64,000 nucleotides of DNA from Oscillospiraceae bacterium (GTDB lineage: Bacteria; Bacillota; Clostridia; Oscillospirales; Oscillospiraceae): contig JAFSAP010000073.1 in assembly GCA_017440925.1 (NCBI GenBank), forward strand, positions 1-64,000, given 5' to 3'. Both the position numbers and the translations under genes were made by a program. The notes beneath the pieces were generated by a model. The model was not told where the DNA came from. It was given only the letters and a program-made list of their open reading frames with translations, and did not search any database. The first letter of the stretch is position 1. Each line of letters starts with the position of its first letter. Below are positions 8,113-16,550 of the stretch, one piece after another.

Positions 8113-9156
8113 ATGTTTGGAATTGGTATTATCGGCTGCGGCAAGATTGCCCAGGTTCGCCATATCCCCGAATATGCAGAGCATAAGGATGCAAAGCTTC
8201 TTGGCTTCTATGATATCAATCTGGAGCGTGCAGCAGGTCTGGCAAAGCAGTACGGCGGCACCGCCTATGCAACTGTGGAGGAACTGCTGGCCAATCCCGA
8301 AATTCATGCAGTTTCCATCTGTGCAGCCAACTTTGCCCATGCAGAGCTGACCATTGCAGCACTGAATGCCGGAAAACATGTTCTGTGTGAAAAGCCTATG
8401 GCAATCACGCTGGCAGAGTGTGAAGCCATGGTGGAAGCTGCAAAGAAAAACGGAAAGTATCTGATGATCGGTCACAACCAGCGCCTGGCCAAGGCCCATA
8501 GCACCGCCAGAAAGCTGATCGTGGACGGCCTCATCGGTGATATCGTTACCTTCCGTACCACCTTTGGTCACGGCGGCCCCGAAACTTGGTCCGTAGACCC
8601 CGGTCTGAATACCTGGTTCTTTGACAAGACCCGTGCTGCCATGGGTGCTATGGCTGACCTGGGCATCCACAAGACCGATCTGATCCACTACCTCACTGGC
8701 CAGCAGGTGGTTCGTACCACTGCCCGGGTCACCACCCTGGACAAGCGGGATGCCTCCGGCAACCTCATCAGTGTGGATGACAATGCGGTTTGTATTTACG
8801 AGCTGTCCGGTGGTGCTTTCGGCACTATGACTGCCAGCTGGACCTATTATGGTGCGGAAGATAACTCCACCGTTCTTTACGGCACCAAGGGTATCATGCG
8901 GATCTATGACGATCCTGCCATCTCCATCAAGGTGATCCTGGCAGACGGCAGCAAGATCAGCTATGATGTGGAAGCCATCCAGACCAATGACAATCAGACC
9001 AAGTCCGGTGTCATCGACCTGTGGATGGACTCCTTGGTGAATGACAAGGCTCCCGAGATCTCCGGCGAAAGCGCTCTGGCCGCCATGCGTGCTGTGTTCG
9101 CATCCATCCAGTCCTCCGAGACCGGCATGGCTGTGGAGATCCCTGAAAACAGATAA
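8113..9156 (+). CDS. Gfo/Idh/MocA family oxidoreductase
   Basis: A 347-residue NAD(P)-dependent sugar or inositol dehydrogenase-like protein. The N-terminal Rossmann fold starts GIGIIGCGKIAQVRHIPE, the EKPMA motif lies near residue 94, and the C-terminal alpha/beta domain includes the DLGIHKTDLIHYLTG helix that carries the likely catalytic histidine. It lies in the transporter operon directly after the permease and before two TIM-barrel isomerase genes. It probably oxidises or reduces the imported sugar. Family members act on glucose, inositol, glycosides and amino-sugar derivatives, so no specific substrate is assigned. Confidence 0.88.
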   Translation: MFGIGIIGCGKIAQVRHIPEYAEHKDAKLLGFYDINLERAAGLAKQYGGTAYATVEELLANPEIHAVSICAANFAHAELTIAALNAGKHVLCEKPMAITLAECEAMVEAAKKNGKYLMIGHNQRLAKAHSTARKLIVDGLIGDIVTFRTTFGHGGPETWSVDPGLNTWFFDKTRAAMGAMADLGIHKTDLIHYLTGQQVVRTTARVTTLDKRDASGNLISVDDNAVCIYELSGGAFGTMTASWTYYGAEDNSTVLYGTKGIMRIYDDPAISIKVILADGSKISYDVEAIQTNDNQTKSGVIDLWMDSLVNDKAPEISGESALAAMRAVFASIQSSETGMAVEIPENR

Positions 9157-9169
9157 GGAGGAAACTGAT

Positions 9170-10093
9170 ATGATGAAATTTGGTCTGCTGACCGCCATCC
9201 TGGATGGCTGGACCTTTGAAGAAGTTGTGGATATTGCTTCCGAAATGGGCTTCAAGTGCCTGGAAGTTGCCTGCTGGCCTGCTGGCAAGGCAGAGCGCCG
9301 CTATGCTGGTGTCAGCCATATCGACTGCGAGCGTGTCTGTGAAGATGATGCCTATGCTGCCTATGTGAAGGAACTGGTGGACTCCAAGGGCCTGGAAATC
9401 TCCTCCCTGGCATTCTATCCCAACACCATGGATCCCAATCTGGAGAAGCGGGAAGCTGCGATCAGCCATCTGAAGGCGGTTATTCTGGCATCTGCCAAGC
9501 TGGGTGTCGGCATGGTCACCACATTCATCGGCAAGGATCAGTATAAGACCCTGGAAGAGAATATTGCACTGTTCCAGGAAATCTGGCCCGGCCTCATCAA
9601 GCTGGCGGAAGACAATGGCGTTAAGGTTGCCATTGAGAACTGCCCCATGCTGTTTGGCGCTGACCAGTGGCCCGGCGGTCAGAATCTGATGTGCACCCCT
9701 GCCATCTACCGCAAGCTGTTTGAGATCATTCCTTCTCCCAACTTCGGTCTGAACTTTGACCCCAGCCACTATGTCTGGCAGGGCCTGGATTACCTGAAGA
9801 CCGTCTATGACTTTAAAGACCGCATCTTCCACATCCACTTCAAGGATATCAAGCTGTATCCTGAAAAGTTGGCAGAGTGCGGCGTGCTGGCCTATCCGCT
9901 GGACTACATGTCTCCCAAGATTCCCGGTCTGGGTGATGTGAACTGGGGTGCTTTTGTCTCTGCACTGAACGATATCCGCTTCAACGGCTGTGCTGTTATC
10001 GAAGTGGAGGATAAGGCTTTTGAAAGCTGCCGGGAGGATATTCTGAATTCCATCCGTCTTTCCAAGCGTTACCTGGACAACTTCATCATCTAA
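9170..10093 (+). CDS. Sugar phosphate isomerase/epimerase (xylose-isomerase-like TIM barrel)
   Basis: A 307-residue protein of the AP-endonuclease-2/IolE-like superfamily. Metal-site patterns are visible: KVAIENCPM (Glu), LNFDPSHYVWQG (Asp/His), HIHFKDIK (His) and CAVIEVED near the C-terminus (Glu). The start is ATG 9170 with AAGGAGG eight bases upstream; upstream in-frame codons overlap the preceding gene. It is 13 bases after the dehydrogenase and 13 before a second isomerase. In such operons these enzymes work on keto-sugar intermediates made by the dehydrogenase, by isomerisation, epimerisation or dehydration. The precise reaction is unknown. Confidence 0.87.
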   Translation: MMKFGLLTAILDGWTFEEVVDIASEMGFKCLEVACWPAGKAERRYAGVSHIDCERVCEDDAYAAYVKELVDSKGLEISSLAFYPNTMDPNLEKREAAISHLKAVILASAKLGVGMVTTFIGKDQYKTLEENIALFQEIWPGLIKLAEDNGVKVAIENCPMLFGADQWPGGQNLMCTPAIYRKLFEIIPSPNFGLNFDPSHYVWQGLDYLKTVYDFKDRIFHIHFKDIKLYPEKLAECGVLAYPLDYMSPKIPGLGDVNWGAFVSALNDIRFNGCAVIEVEDKAFESCREDILNSIRLSKRYLDNFII

Positions 10094-10106
10094 GGAGGTA
10101 ATCCCT

Positions 10107-10922
10107 ATGATGGATCGTATCATTGCGGTAAATTCCAACTGCTACCATGGTTATTCTATCGAGGATGCCATTGCCGGCATCAAGGCTGCCGGTTTCAAGT
10201 ACATCGAGCTGACAGCCACCAAGGGCTGGACAGAGCATGTGTTCCCCAATCAGAGTTTTGAGCGCCTACTGGAAGTGAAAGACTTGCTGGAAGAAGCCGG
10301 TCTGATTCCCTTTGCCATGAGTGGCCACACCAATCTGATGGATACCGAGCGGATTCCCGATTTTGTGAAGAATATCCGGCTGGCCCATTTCTTCGGTGCC
10401 AAGTATATTGTTTCTTCCATTGGTGAAGCCCATCTGAAGGACAATGCGGTTGCCTCCAACGAAGTAGTTGCTGAGCATATCAAGGGTTTCCTGCCTTATC
10501 TGGAGAAGTATGACATGATCCTGGTCCTGGAAGTGCACGGCGACCATGGCACCGGTGTCATTTTAAAAGAGATCGCCAATCTGGTTGGTTCTCCCAGAGT
10601 TCTGGTGAATTACGACACTGCCAATGCCATTTTCTATGGCGATGTGGATGTGGTGAAGGACTTTGGCGACTGCATGGACAAGGTAGGCTACATCCATCTG
10701 AAGGAGAAGGCAGCCGGCCGCCAGGAGTGGGATTTCCCCGCTCTGGGCAAGGGCTATGTGCCGTTCCCCGAAGTCTTTGCCATGCTGGAAAAGGAAGGCA
10801 ACGCCAGCCCCTTCTCTATTGAGATCGAATTCACTGCAGCAGGTCCCAAGGACCTGGCAGAAATCAACCAGGCTGTGCAGGACAGCGCAGACTATCTGCG
10901 AGCACAGGGATTCAACTTCTAA
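10107..10922 (+). CDS. Second sugar phosphate isomerase/epimerase (TIM barrel)
   Basis: A 271-residue xylose-isomerase-like TIM-barrel protein with the conserved metal-site segments LVLEVHGDHGTG (Glu), LVNYDTANAIFYG (Asp), GYIHLKEKA (His) and PFSIEIEFT (Glu). It is shorter than and only distantly similar to the protein encoded just upstream, so the pair is not a recent duplication. AAGGAGGT precedes ATG 10107; ATG 10110 is an equally possible start. It is followed by a GC-rich hairpin and then another dehydrogenase gene. Two such isomerases plus two dehydrogenases in one operon suggest a multistep sugar conversion. Confidence 0.87.
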   Translation: MMDRIIAVNSNCYHGYSIEDAIAGIKAAGFKYIELTATKGWTEHVFPNQSFERLLEVKDLLEEAGLIPFAMSGHTNLMDTERIPDFVKNIRLAHFFGAKYIVSSIGEAHLKDNAVASNEVVAEHIKGFLPYLEKYDMILVLEVHGDHGTGVILKEIANLVGSPRVLVNYDTANAIFYGDVDVVKDFGDCMDKVGYIHLKEKAAGRQEWDFPALGKGYVPFPEVFAMLEKEGNASPFSIEIEFTAAGPKDLAEINQAVQDSADYLRAQGFNF

Positions 10923-10934
10923 TAACGCAACGCA

Positions 10935-10964
10935 CGCAGGGCGGGGCCTACGCCTCACCCTGCG
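10935..10964 (+). other. GC-rich intergenic hairpin
   Basis: Thirteen-base arms (10935-10947 / 10952-10964) with two imperfect pairs and no T run. It is more likely an mRNA-stabilising or processing element than a terminator. Confidence 0.4.
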
Positions 10965-10985
10965 CTTGCATAACGGGAGGTCATT

Positions 10986-11966
10986 ATGAAAACACTGAAG
11001 ATCGGCATCGTTGGCGGCGGTGGCATGGGCAAGGTCCACTACGCCAACTGGAAAGCCATTGAAGATATTGAGATCGTTGCCCTCTGCGACAATGCCCCCA
11101 ATGCCCCTGCCACGGCAGAAGAATGGGGTGTGCCCCTGTATTCCTCCATCACCGAGATGGTGCAGCAGTCCGGCCCCGATGTGGTGGACATCTGCACCCC
11201 CACCTTCCTGCATCATGATATGGTTATGGAAAGCCTGAATCTGGGCATCGATACCATTTGTGAAAAACCCATTGCCCTCAGCTACAAGGATGCTAAGGAA
11301 ATGCTGGATACTGCAGATGCCAAGGGATGCCATCTTTACATTGCCCAGGTGCTGCAGTTTACCAAGGAGATCCAGGCCCTCCATAAGCTGGTGGAAACGG
11401 AAGAATACGGCAAGGTGCTGGATGCCAGCTTTGAGCGTCTCTCTGCTGCTCCCCGGTGGGCTGTAGGCGGCTGGCTTTTTGATAAGAGCAAATCCGGCCT
11501 GCTGCCCTTTGACCTGCATATCCATGATCTGGATGTGATCGTATCCCTCTTCGGCAAGCCTCAAAGCTTTACCGTCAACAGCTGTAAGGGCCGGGATAAA
11601 TCTTACGCCGAGCATCTGCGGATCGACTATAACTACGGCGACAAGCATGTCAACGGTGAAGCTGCCTGGTTTAATGCGGACAGCCCCTGGACGGCCCGGT
11701 GACGGGTATATTTTGAAAATGCACTGGTCATCAATGACGGCACTACCATGACCGCATACAGCTTCGATGCCCCGCCCAGAGTGTTCGACACCAAAGACGA
11801 GGTAGAGATCTCTACCGGCATCAATGTGCCTCCCTGTGGCTGGTATTACAATGAACTGAAGCATTTTGCCCAGTGTATCCGGGAAGGTAAGCCCACCCCC
11901 CATGTGACCCGGGAGCAGCTTCTTACCGTTATGGAGATCATCGAGGAGGTCAGCAAATGGACGTAA
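10986..11966 (+). pseudogene. Gfo/Idh/MocA oxidoreductase interrupted by an in-frame TGA
   Basis: One frame runs from ATG 10986 (after GGGAGG) to TAA-less continuation ending at 11966, broken only by TGA at 11700-11702. The first 238 codons give the Rossmann domain (IGIVGGGGMGKVHYANW, CEKPIALSYKDA) and the catalytic domain (FDLHIHDLDVI). The frame after the TGA continues with the expected C-terminal segment (RVYFENALVIND, GWYYNELKHFAQCIREGK). Relatives usually have an aromatic residue at the stop position, so TGG to TGA is the simplest explanation. TGA is a normal stop elsewhere in the window. The truncated product would lose about a quarter of the protein. A sequencing error, or a still-active fragment, cannot be excluded. 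Confidence 0.8.
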
Positions 11967-12709
11967 AGAAATATTTTGACCGCATTGGTCTTGCCATGCC
12001 GGATCCCATCGTTCCCGATTCCGCCCTTCTGAAGAAGCTTCATTTTGCCCACTGCTGCGCAGTTCCCTATGAAAACCTGGATATGATCCGGGGGATCCCC
12101 ACCTCATTGGAGGAGGAAGCCCTTTTCCAAAAAATCGTTGAAGAGGGGAAGGGTGGTCTGTGCTTCGAACTGAACGGCAGCTTTGGCTTCCTGCTGAAGG
12201 CTTTGGGCTATAAGGTGACAGATTATGCTGCCCGGTATCTCCGGGGCGAAGCCACCATTCCCATGCGCCGCCATCGGGTCATGAGAGTAGAAGCCACAGA
12301 CGGTGTCTGGCTTTGCGATGTGGGCATTGGTGAGCTTGCACAGCGGGAACCCATTGCCATGGTGGAGGGATTCCCTCAGCACCAGTATGGGGAAACCTAT
12401 AAGCTGGAAAAGGAAGAGGGTCTCGGTTGGGTGCTGTGGGACTTCCATAAGGGCGCCTGGCGGAAATTCTACTCCTTTACCGAAGAGGTTCAGCTCCAGG
12501 TGGATTACATAGCTCCCAACTTCTACTGCGAAAAGCATCCCGATTCTCCCTTCAACAAGGTTGAGATGTTCGCGGTAAAGACGGCTGAGGGCCGCAAGAC
12601 CCTGGACGGCCACATCTACAAGGAATTCAAAAACGGTGAAGTTTTTGTGAAAGAACTGACAGACGCGGAAATGCCGGAGGCTTACGCCGTTTTCGGACTG
12701 AAATACTAA
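11957..12709 (+). CDS. Arylamine N-acetyltransferase
   Basis: A 250-residue NAT-family enzyme. The catalytic triad is visible at almost exactly the family positions: Cys69 in KGGLCFELN, His106 in RRHRVMRVE, Asp121 in CDVGIG. These enzymes transfer acetyl (or related acyl) groups from CoA to aromatic amines, hydrazines or N-hydroxyarylamines in the cytoplasm. The start is ATG 11957 with GAGGAGG seven bases upstream, overlapping the end of the broken dehydrogenase by ten bases, so it belongs to the sugar operon. A strong terminator follows. Its physiological substrate in that operon is unclear; an amino-sugar derivative is possible, but I cannot show it. Confidence 0.9.
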   Translation: MDVKKYFDRIGLAMPDPIVPDSALLKKLHFAHCCAVPYENLDMIRGIPTSLEEEALFQKIVEEGKGGLCFELNGSFGFLLKALGYKVTDYAARYLRGEATIPMRRHRVMRVEATDGVWLCDVGIGELAQREPIAMVEGFPQHQYGETYKLEKEEGLGWVLWDFHKGAWRKFYSFTEEVQLQVDYIAPNFYCEKHPDSPFNKVEMFAVKTAEGRKTLDGHIYKEFKNGEVFVKELTDAEMPEAYAVFGLKY

Positions 12710-12712
12710 AGC

Positions 12713-12742
12713 AAAAGAGACCGCTGCGGCGGTCTCTTTTTT
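12713..12742 (+). terminator. Rho-independent terminator ending the sugar operon
   Basis: Stem AAAGAGACCGC / GCGGTCTCTTT with a four-base loop, then a T run. Confidence 0.85.
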
Positions 12743-12745
12743 ATC

Positions 12746-12773
12746 TGGAACTTTTTTGAAAAAATGCTATGAT
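12746..12773 (+). promoter_or_regulatory. Possible ECF-type promoter
   Basis: TGGAAC (12746-12751), 16 bases including a T run, then TATGAT (12768-12773). The GGAAC -35 word is typical of ECF promoters and would fit autoregulation by the sigma factor downstream. Confidence 0.35.
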
Positions 12774-12842
12774 AGGTGTAACCTTTCCATATCAGAATCT
12801 TACTACTAGGGTGAGGAAACAAAAAGAAAGGAGTTGCCTTAC

Positions 12843-13397
12843 GTGGAAGATGCACAGATCATCGCTTTGTTTTTGGAGCGCAACGAGCAGGCAGTCAAAG
12901 AGACGGACACTGCTTATGGCCGGAAGCTCTATGTGCTGTCCAACAACATTCTGAACAACCGGGAGGATGCAGAGGAAAGCGTCAGTGATACCTATATGGA
13001 AACCTGGAGATCGATTCCCCCAAAGTATCCCAGATATTTTTATGCATTTTTGGCTGCCATTTGCCGGAATATGTCTTTTAACCGTCTGGATTGGCGACTG
13101 GCGGCAAAGCGGAATGCGGAGGTGGTGGCGCTGACCCAGGAGATGGAGAACTGCATTCCGGACAGCCGACAGCACACAGATATGGAAAGAAAAGAACTGC
13201 GCCGTATTCTGGAAAGCTTTCTGGAAAGCCTGTCCAGAGAAAACAGGCTGATCTTTCTGCGACGCTATCTCTATGTGGATACGGTGGCGGAAATTGCAGC
13301 CCGGTACGGTATCAGCGAGAGCAAGGTAAAAACCCAGCTCCACCGGACAAGGATGAAGCTTCGTAACGTTCTGGCAGAGGAGGGGATCACGGTATGA
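12843..13397 (+). CDS. ECF-type RNA polymerase sigma factor
   Basis: A 184-residue sigma-70 family protein with region 2 (NREDAEESVSDTYMETWR) and region 4 (FLRRYLYVDTVAEIAARYGISESKVKTQLHRTRMKLR), no region 1 or full region 3: the ECF layout. GTG 12843 is chosen because AAAGGAG lies nine bases upstream; TTG 12834 abuts that site. Its stop overlaps the next start codon as ATGA, so it is co-translated with a membrane protein that is the natural candidate for its anti-sigma factor. A GGAAC-type promoter word upstream suggests autoregulation. The signal and regulon are unknown. Confidence 0.88.
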   Translation: MEDAQIIALFLERNEQAVKETDTAYGRKLYVLSNNILNNREDAEESVSDTYMETWRSIPPKYPRYFYAFLAAICRNMSFNRLDWRLAAKRNAEVVALTQEMENCIPDSRQHTDMERKELRRILESFLESLSRENRLIFLRRYLYVDTVAEIAARYGISESKVKTQLHRTRMKLRNVLAEEGITV

Positions 13398-15442
13398 ACG
13401 GAAAAGACCTTCTGATCGGAATTGGCAATATCAGCCATAAGTATTATGAGGAAGCGGAAAATGGCACCCTTGCAGAGTCCCGTGCACGCAGATCCATCCG
13501 ACGGCCCCTGCTGGTGGCGGCCATCGTTGCGCTCCTGCTGATGCTGGTAGGCTGTGCCGTGGTCTATGTTCTGCGGCTGCAGGATATGTCCATCGGAACA
13601 GAAACCTATACCCAAATCTTTGACGATGATGGAAAATACCTGGAGGAACCTGTTGAGAAAACCCGGGATGTTCTATCCTTGTTTGGCCACAGCGGGGATA
13701 ATGTTCAGAAAGCGACGGCTGAGTGGTTTGCATTTCTGGAAACCTATGACCCGGATGGTGAACTGGTGGACAATAACCCAGATCATGCAGAAATCCCCAA
13801 CCAATATGAATATACCTATGGCTGCTACACCCCCGAAATGGCGGCAAAGGTGGATGAAATTGCTGCAAAATATAATCTGAAGCTTCTGGAAGAATGGCTG
13901 CCCTTCCAGGCATGGCAGAGTGATATCTTCCTGGAGGAATCCGGGATCCATTCTCTTGTGCGGCCTGATAGCGCCGCGGAAGTGACCCGCCTCTCCGGCA
14001 TGTTCTATCCACCCTACAATTTTGATGTGGATATTGAACTGTCGGCAGATTCTCTGGAAAATGATCTTTGGATTACGGTACTTTATGCCCGGAAGGATTA
14101 TTTCCCCAGGGACTACCCCGGCGGGACAGATTTGAGCCTTTATGAGCAGTGGGATTACACTGCCCCTGATGGAACGGCACTTCTGCTGGCGCTTAACAAT
14201 AAGGGCCGTGGCTATGTGATCGCAGAACTGGACAACGCTATGATGATCCTCTCCGTAGACGGAAATTATTCCAGCAGTGCTTATCCGACGGAGGAGGAAA
14301 TCATGACCCGTGAGGAACTGGAAGCAGCGGCTGCAGTTTTTGACTATTCCATCCAGCCTCAGATTCTGAATCGTACCCCGGTGGAACAGCGTCTGGAAGA
14401 ATCCAACAAAGCCTATGAAGCAGAACATGCCTACGTACCGGAGACTTTCGGCAGCTTTGCCGATTATATCAAGTCCAATTACTTTATTTACGATGACGAC
14501 TTGCAGTATTTATTCTTTGACATGACAGGTGATGGAGAACCGGAGCTACTGATTGGTCAAAACGGCTACTATGATACCTGGATTACCCATCGGGATGGAC
14601 AGACTTTGGCACAAAATTCCGGCACGATGTATCTTTGTGAAGGCGGTGCCGTGGAATGGTATTATGATGATCCCTATTTTGGACACTACGAAACCCGACA
14701 TTATTATGCACCAATAAGTGAAACTGCTATAGATGATCTGGATCACGAACGGAAAACAATTATTAATCTGAAGCGGGAAGGAAATCAATGGACACAGGGA
14801 GAAAAGGATACGCCTGTGAACAGAAGTCCAATCACACAGACGGAGGTTGAAGCGATCATCGCCCAATATCCGAGACGGAAGCTGGATTGGCGGCCTCTGA
14901 TGGAATTCCCTCTGGATGAAAATGGATATACCTTTGGAGATTATCTAAGTGATAAAGATGTTCGGGTATCGGATGAAGAACTGCACCAAATCTATCGGGA
15001 CAGATTGAATGGTAGTATGCACTATTCCCACTATCGGATTCTCGACATCAATGGTGACGGCGTGGACGACCTGCTTCTGAAAGGCGAAGATAGTGCGTTG
15101 GGCGGTAATACGGATTTCTATTGGGCGGCACTGACCTATCGGTATGGAACGATCACAAGAATTGCTTCGGACTTCTATCTCTGCGAAGAAGGTGTGCTGG
15201 AGAAAGTCGTAGACAAGTACGATACAAGCCCAGGTGTGGAAATCAACGGCCACTGGTTTATGCGGATCAACGGATTCGAAGAGGATCGCTTTGCTTTTGC
15301 TGCTTACAACAAGGCAACAGCCAGCTGGCAGGGAGACTGGTATGGTGAAGTTCCTATGACAGAAGACGAAGCCAAAGCCATTCTCGCCAAATATCCCCGC
15401 ATTGATCAGGGTATGCAGCCTATTTCGGAACTTCTGAATTAA
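13394..15442 (+). CDS. Membrane protein paired with ECF sigma factor, putative anti-sigma or sensor
   Basis: A 682-residue protein: about 37 cytoplasmic residues with many Arg, one membrane segment (about 38-60), then a long extracellular part. The outer part contains two calcium-loop-like segments, DMTGDGEPELLIG (about residue 376) and DINGDGVDDLLLKG (about 551), of the kind found in FG-GAP/VCBS or dockerin-like domains. The ATGA overlap with the sigma gene, single membrane span and short cytoplasmic tail fit an anti-sigma factor with a large sensory domain. No recognised zinc anti-sigma motif was seen. Function is inferred from context. A bidirectional terminator follows. Confidence 0.7.
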   Translation: MNGKDLLIGIGNISHKYYEEAENGTLAESRARRSIRRPLLVAAIVALLLMLVGCAVVYVLRLQDMSIGTETYTQIFDDDGKYLEEPVEKTRDVLSLFGHSGDNVQKATAEWFAFLETYDPDGELVDNNPDHAEIPNQYEYTYGCYTPEMAAKVDEIAAKYNLKLLEEWLPFQAWQSDIFLEESGIHSLVRPDSAAEVTRLSGMFYPPYNFDVDIELSADSLENDLWITVLYARKDYFPRDYPGGTDLSLYEQWDYTAPDGTALLLALNNKGRGYVIAELDNAMMILSVDGNYSSSAYPTEEEIMTREELEAAAAVFDYSIQPQILNRTPVEQRLEESNKAYEAEHAYVPETFGSFADYIKSNYFIYDDDLQYLFFDMTGDGEPELLIGQNGYYDTWITHRDGQTLAQNSGTMYLCEGGAVEWYYDDPYFGHYETRHYYAPISETAIDDLDHERKTIINLKREGNQWTQGEKDTPVNRSPITQTEVEAIIAQYPRRKLDWRPLMEFPLDENGYTFGDYLSDKDVRVSDEELHQIYRDRLNGSMHYSHYRILDINGDGVDDLLLKGEDSALGGNTDFYWAALTYRYGTITRIASDFYLCEEGVLEKVVDKYDTSPGVEINGHWFMRINGFEEDRFAFAAYNKATASWQGDWYGEVPMTEDEAKAILAKYPRIDQGMQPISELLN

Positions 15443-15470
15443 AAAGCGGCAGGAAACTTTGAAAAACCAT

Positions 15471-15504
15471 AAAAACGCCCCCTGGTATCGCCAGGGGGCG
15501 TTTT
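15471..15504. terminator. Bidirectional terminator between convergent genes
   Basis: AAAACGCCCCCTGG / CCAGGGGGCGTTTT with a five-base loop; A run before and T run after serve both strands. Confidence 0.85.
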
Positions 15505-15561
15505 CTGTACCGGCGCGGCAGCGCTTTATAGCTTCCTCAATAGAAGATAGTTTTGGAACCG

Positions 15562-16332
15562 TTACTTTTTTCGTTGGCTTTCCCAGAATGCCACCGCATC
15601 CTCAAACCACCCTTCACAGGGCAGACCCTTGCCAATGCCGATGCCGTGGTCCACACCCTGATATTCCCGGCAGAGGCAGGGGATATGGTGTTCTTCCAAC
15701 GCCTTTTGAAGCATCCGGCTGTTGTCGGGATCCACGGTGCCGTCGCAGTCACCCCACCAGAGGAAGGTGGGAGGATAGTTTGCTGTCACCTGCTTTTCGA
15801 TGCTGGCCAGATCGATGTACTCCTGGGCGGCATAAGCACCGATGTGGTAATTCCGGCTGCCTGGATGGGTCTTTTCGCCCATGGTAACAACGGGGTAGAC
15901 CAGAACCAGCGCACCGGGTTTGGGAAGACCGTACTTGATATAGCCCATGGCTTCCGTACCGAAGCTTCCCGCCAGATGGCCACCGGCGGAGCTACCCCAG
16001 ATGGAGTAGCCTTCCATATCCAGCTTCCAGTCCTCTGCATGGCTGAAAACATCCCGGACAGCCCGGGCCAGGTCGTCCTGAGGATTGGGGTAGACCGCCA
16101 GATTCCGCACCCGGTAAAACACCACAATGGCATGATATCCCATTTGGTTCAGCTTTTTGGCATAGGGATGTCCCTCGATAAAATCGCAGACCCGCCGGTA
16201 GCCGCCGCCGGGACAGAGAATGGCAACGGGATGGGGTTTGCCGTCCTTCAGCAGGTAGGGCTTCAGCATATATTCGTTGGGGCGGTATGTGTTGCACAGT
16301 TCCCGGATCCGGGTGGGGAGGCTTCGCTTCAT
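15562..16332 (-). CDS. Alpha/beta-hydrolase esterase (BD-FAE/acetyl-esterase-like)
   Basis: A 256-residue cytoplasmic alpha/beta hydrolase. It shows the oxyanion-hole segment CPGGGY (about residue 40), nucleophile elbow WGSSAGGH with Ser115, acid region WWGDCDGTVDPDNS (about 192-205) and catalytic His229 in GVDHGIG. Similar proteins deacetylate xylo-oligosaccharides or hydrolyse feruloyl and other small esters. No signal peptide. I start at ATG 16332, which has AAAGGA upstream; longer in-frame starts lack a site. It is divergent from the lysine riboswitch transcript and convergent with the sigma-factor operon. Substrate unknown. Confidence 0.85.
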   Translation of the reverse strand: MKRSLPTRIRELCNTYRPNEYMLKPYLLKDGKPHPVAILCPGGGYRRVCDFIEGHPYAKKLNQMGYHAIVVFYRVRNLAVYPNPQDDLARAVRDVFSHAEDWKLDMEGYSIWGSSAGGHLAGSFGTEAMGYIKYGLPKPGALVLVYPVVTMGEKTHPGSRNYHIGAYAAQEYIDLASIEKQVTANYPPTFLWWGDCDGTVDPDNSRMLQKALEEHHIPCLCREYQGVDHGIGIGKGLPCEGWFEDAVAFWESQRKK

Positions 16333-16498
16333 AATGGACACATCCTTTCCGTTTTTGACCATTCTATCATGCAGAACCGGAAATTTCCACAGCCAATTTC
16401 GTCTGTCTACATTGTCCAAATTGCATCCAGAAATACAAATGTCCGTGTATCAAATATACCAAAATGCAGAAATGTGCACCAATTCCGCGAAAATTCAG

Positions 16499-16527
16499 TT
16501 GACAACCATACTTTCCGATGCTATACT
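16499..16527 (+). promoter_or_regulatory. Sigma-A promoter driving the lysine-riboswitch transcript
   Basis: Consensus TTGACA (16499-16504), a 17-bp spacer and TATACT (16522-16527). Predicted start near 16534, just before the aptamer. Confidence 0.8.
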
Positions 16528-16550
16528 TTGGCTATCAACTTAAGAAATGA

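Noticed and set aside
11700..11702. In-frame TGA read as selenocysteine or as evidence of recoded TGA
   Set aside because: No selenocysteine-insertion hairpin was recognised after it, the protein family does not use selenocysteine, and TGA ends other genes in the window.
13101..15442. Sigma/membrane-protein pairs as toxin-antitoxin or phage elements
   Set aside because: The sequences are clear ECF sigma factors with single-span partners, and no mobile-element features surround them.
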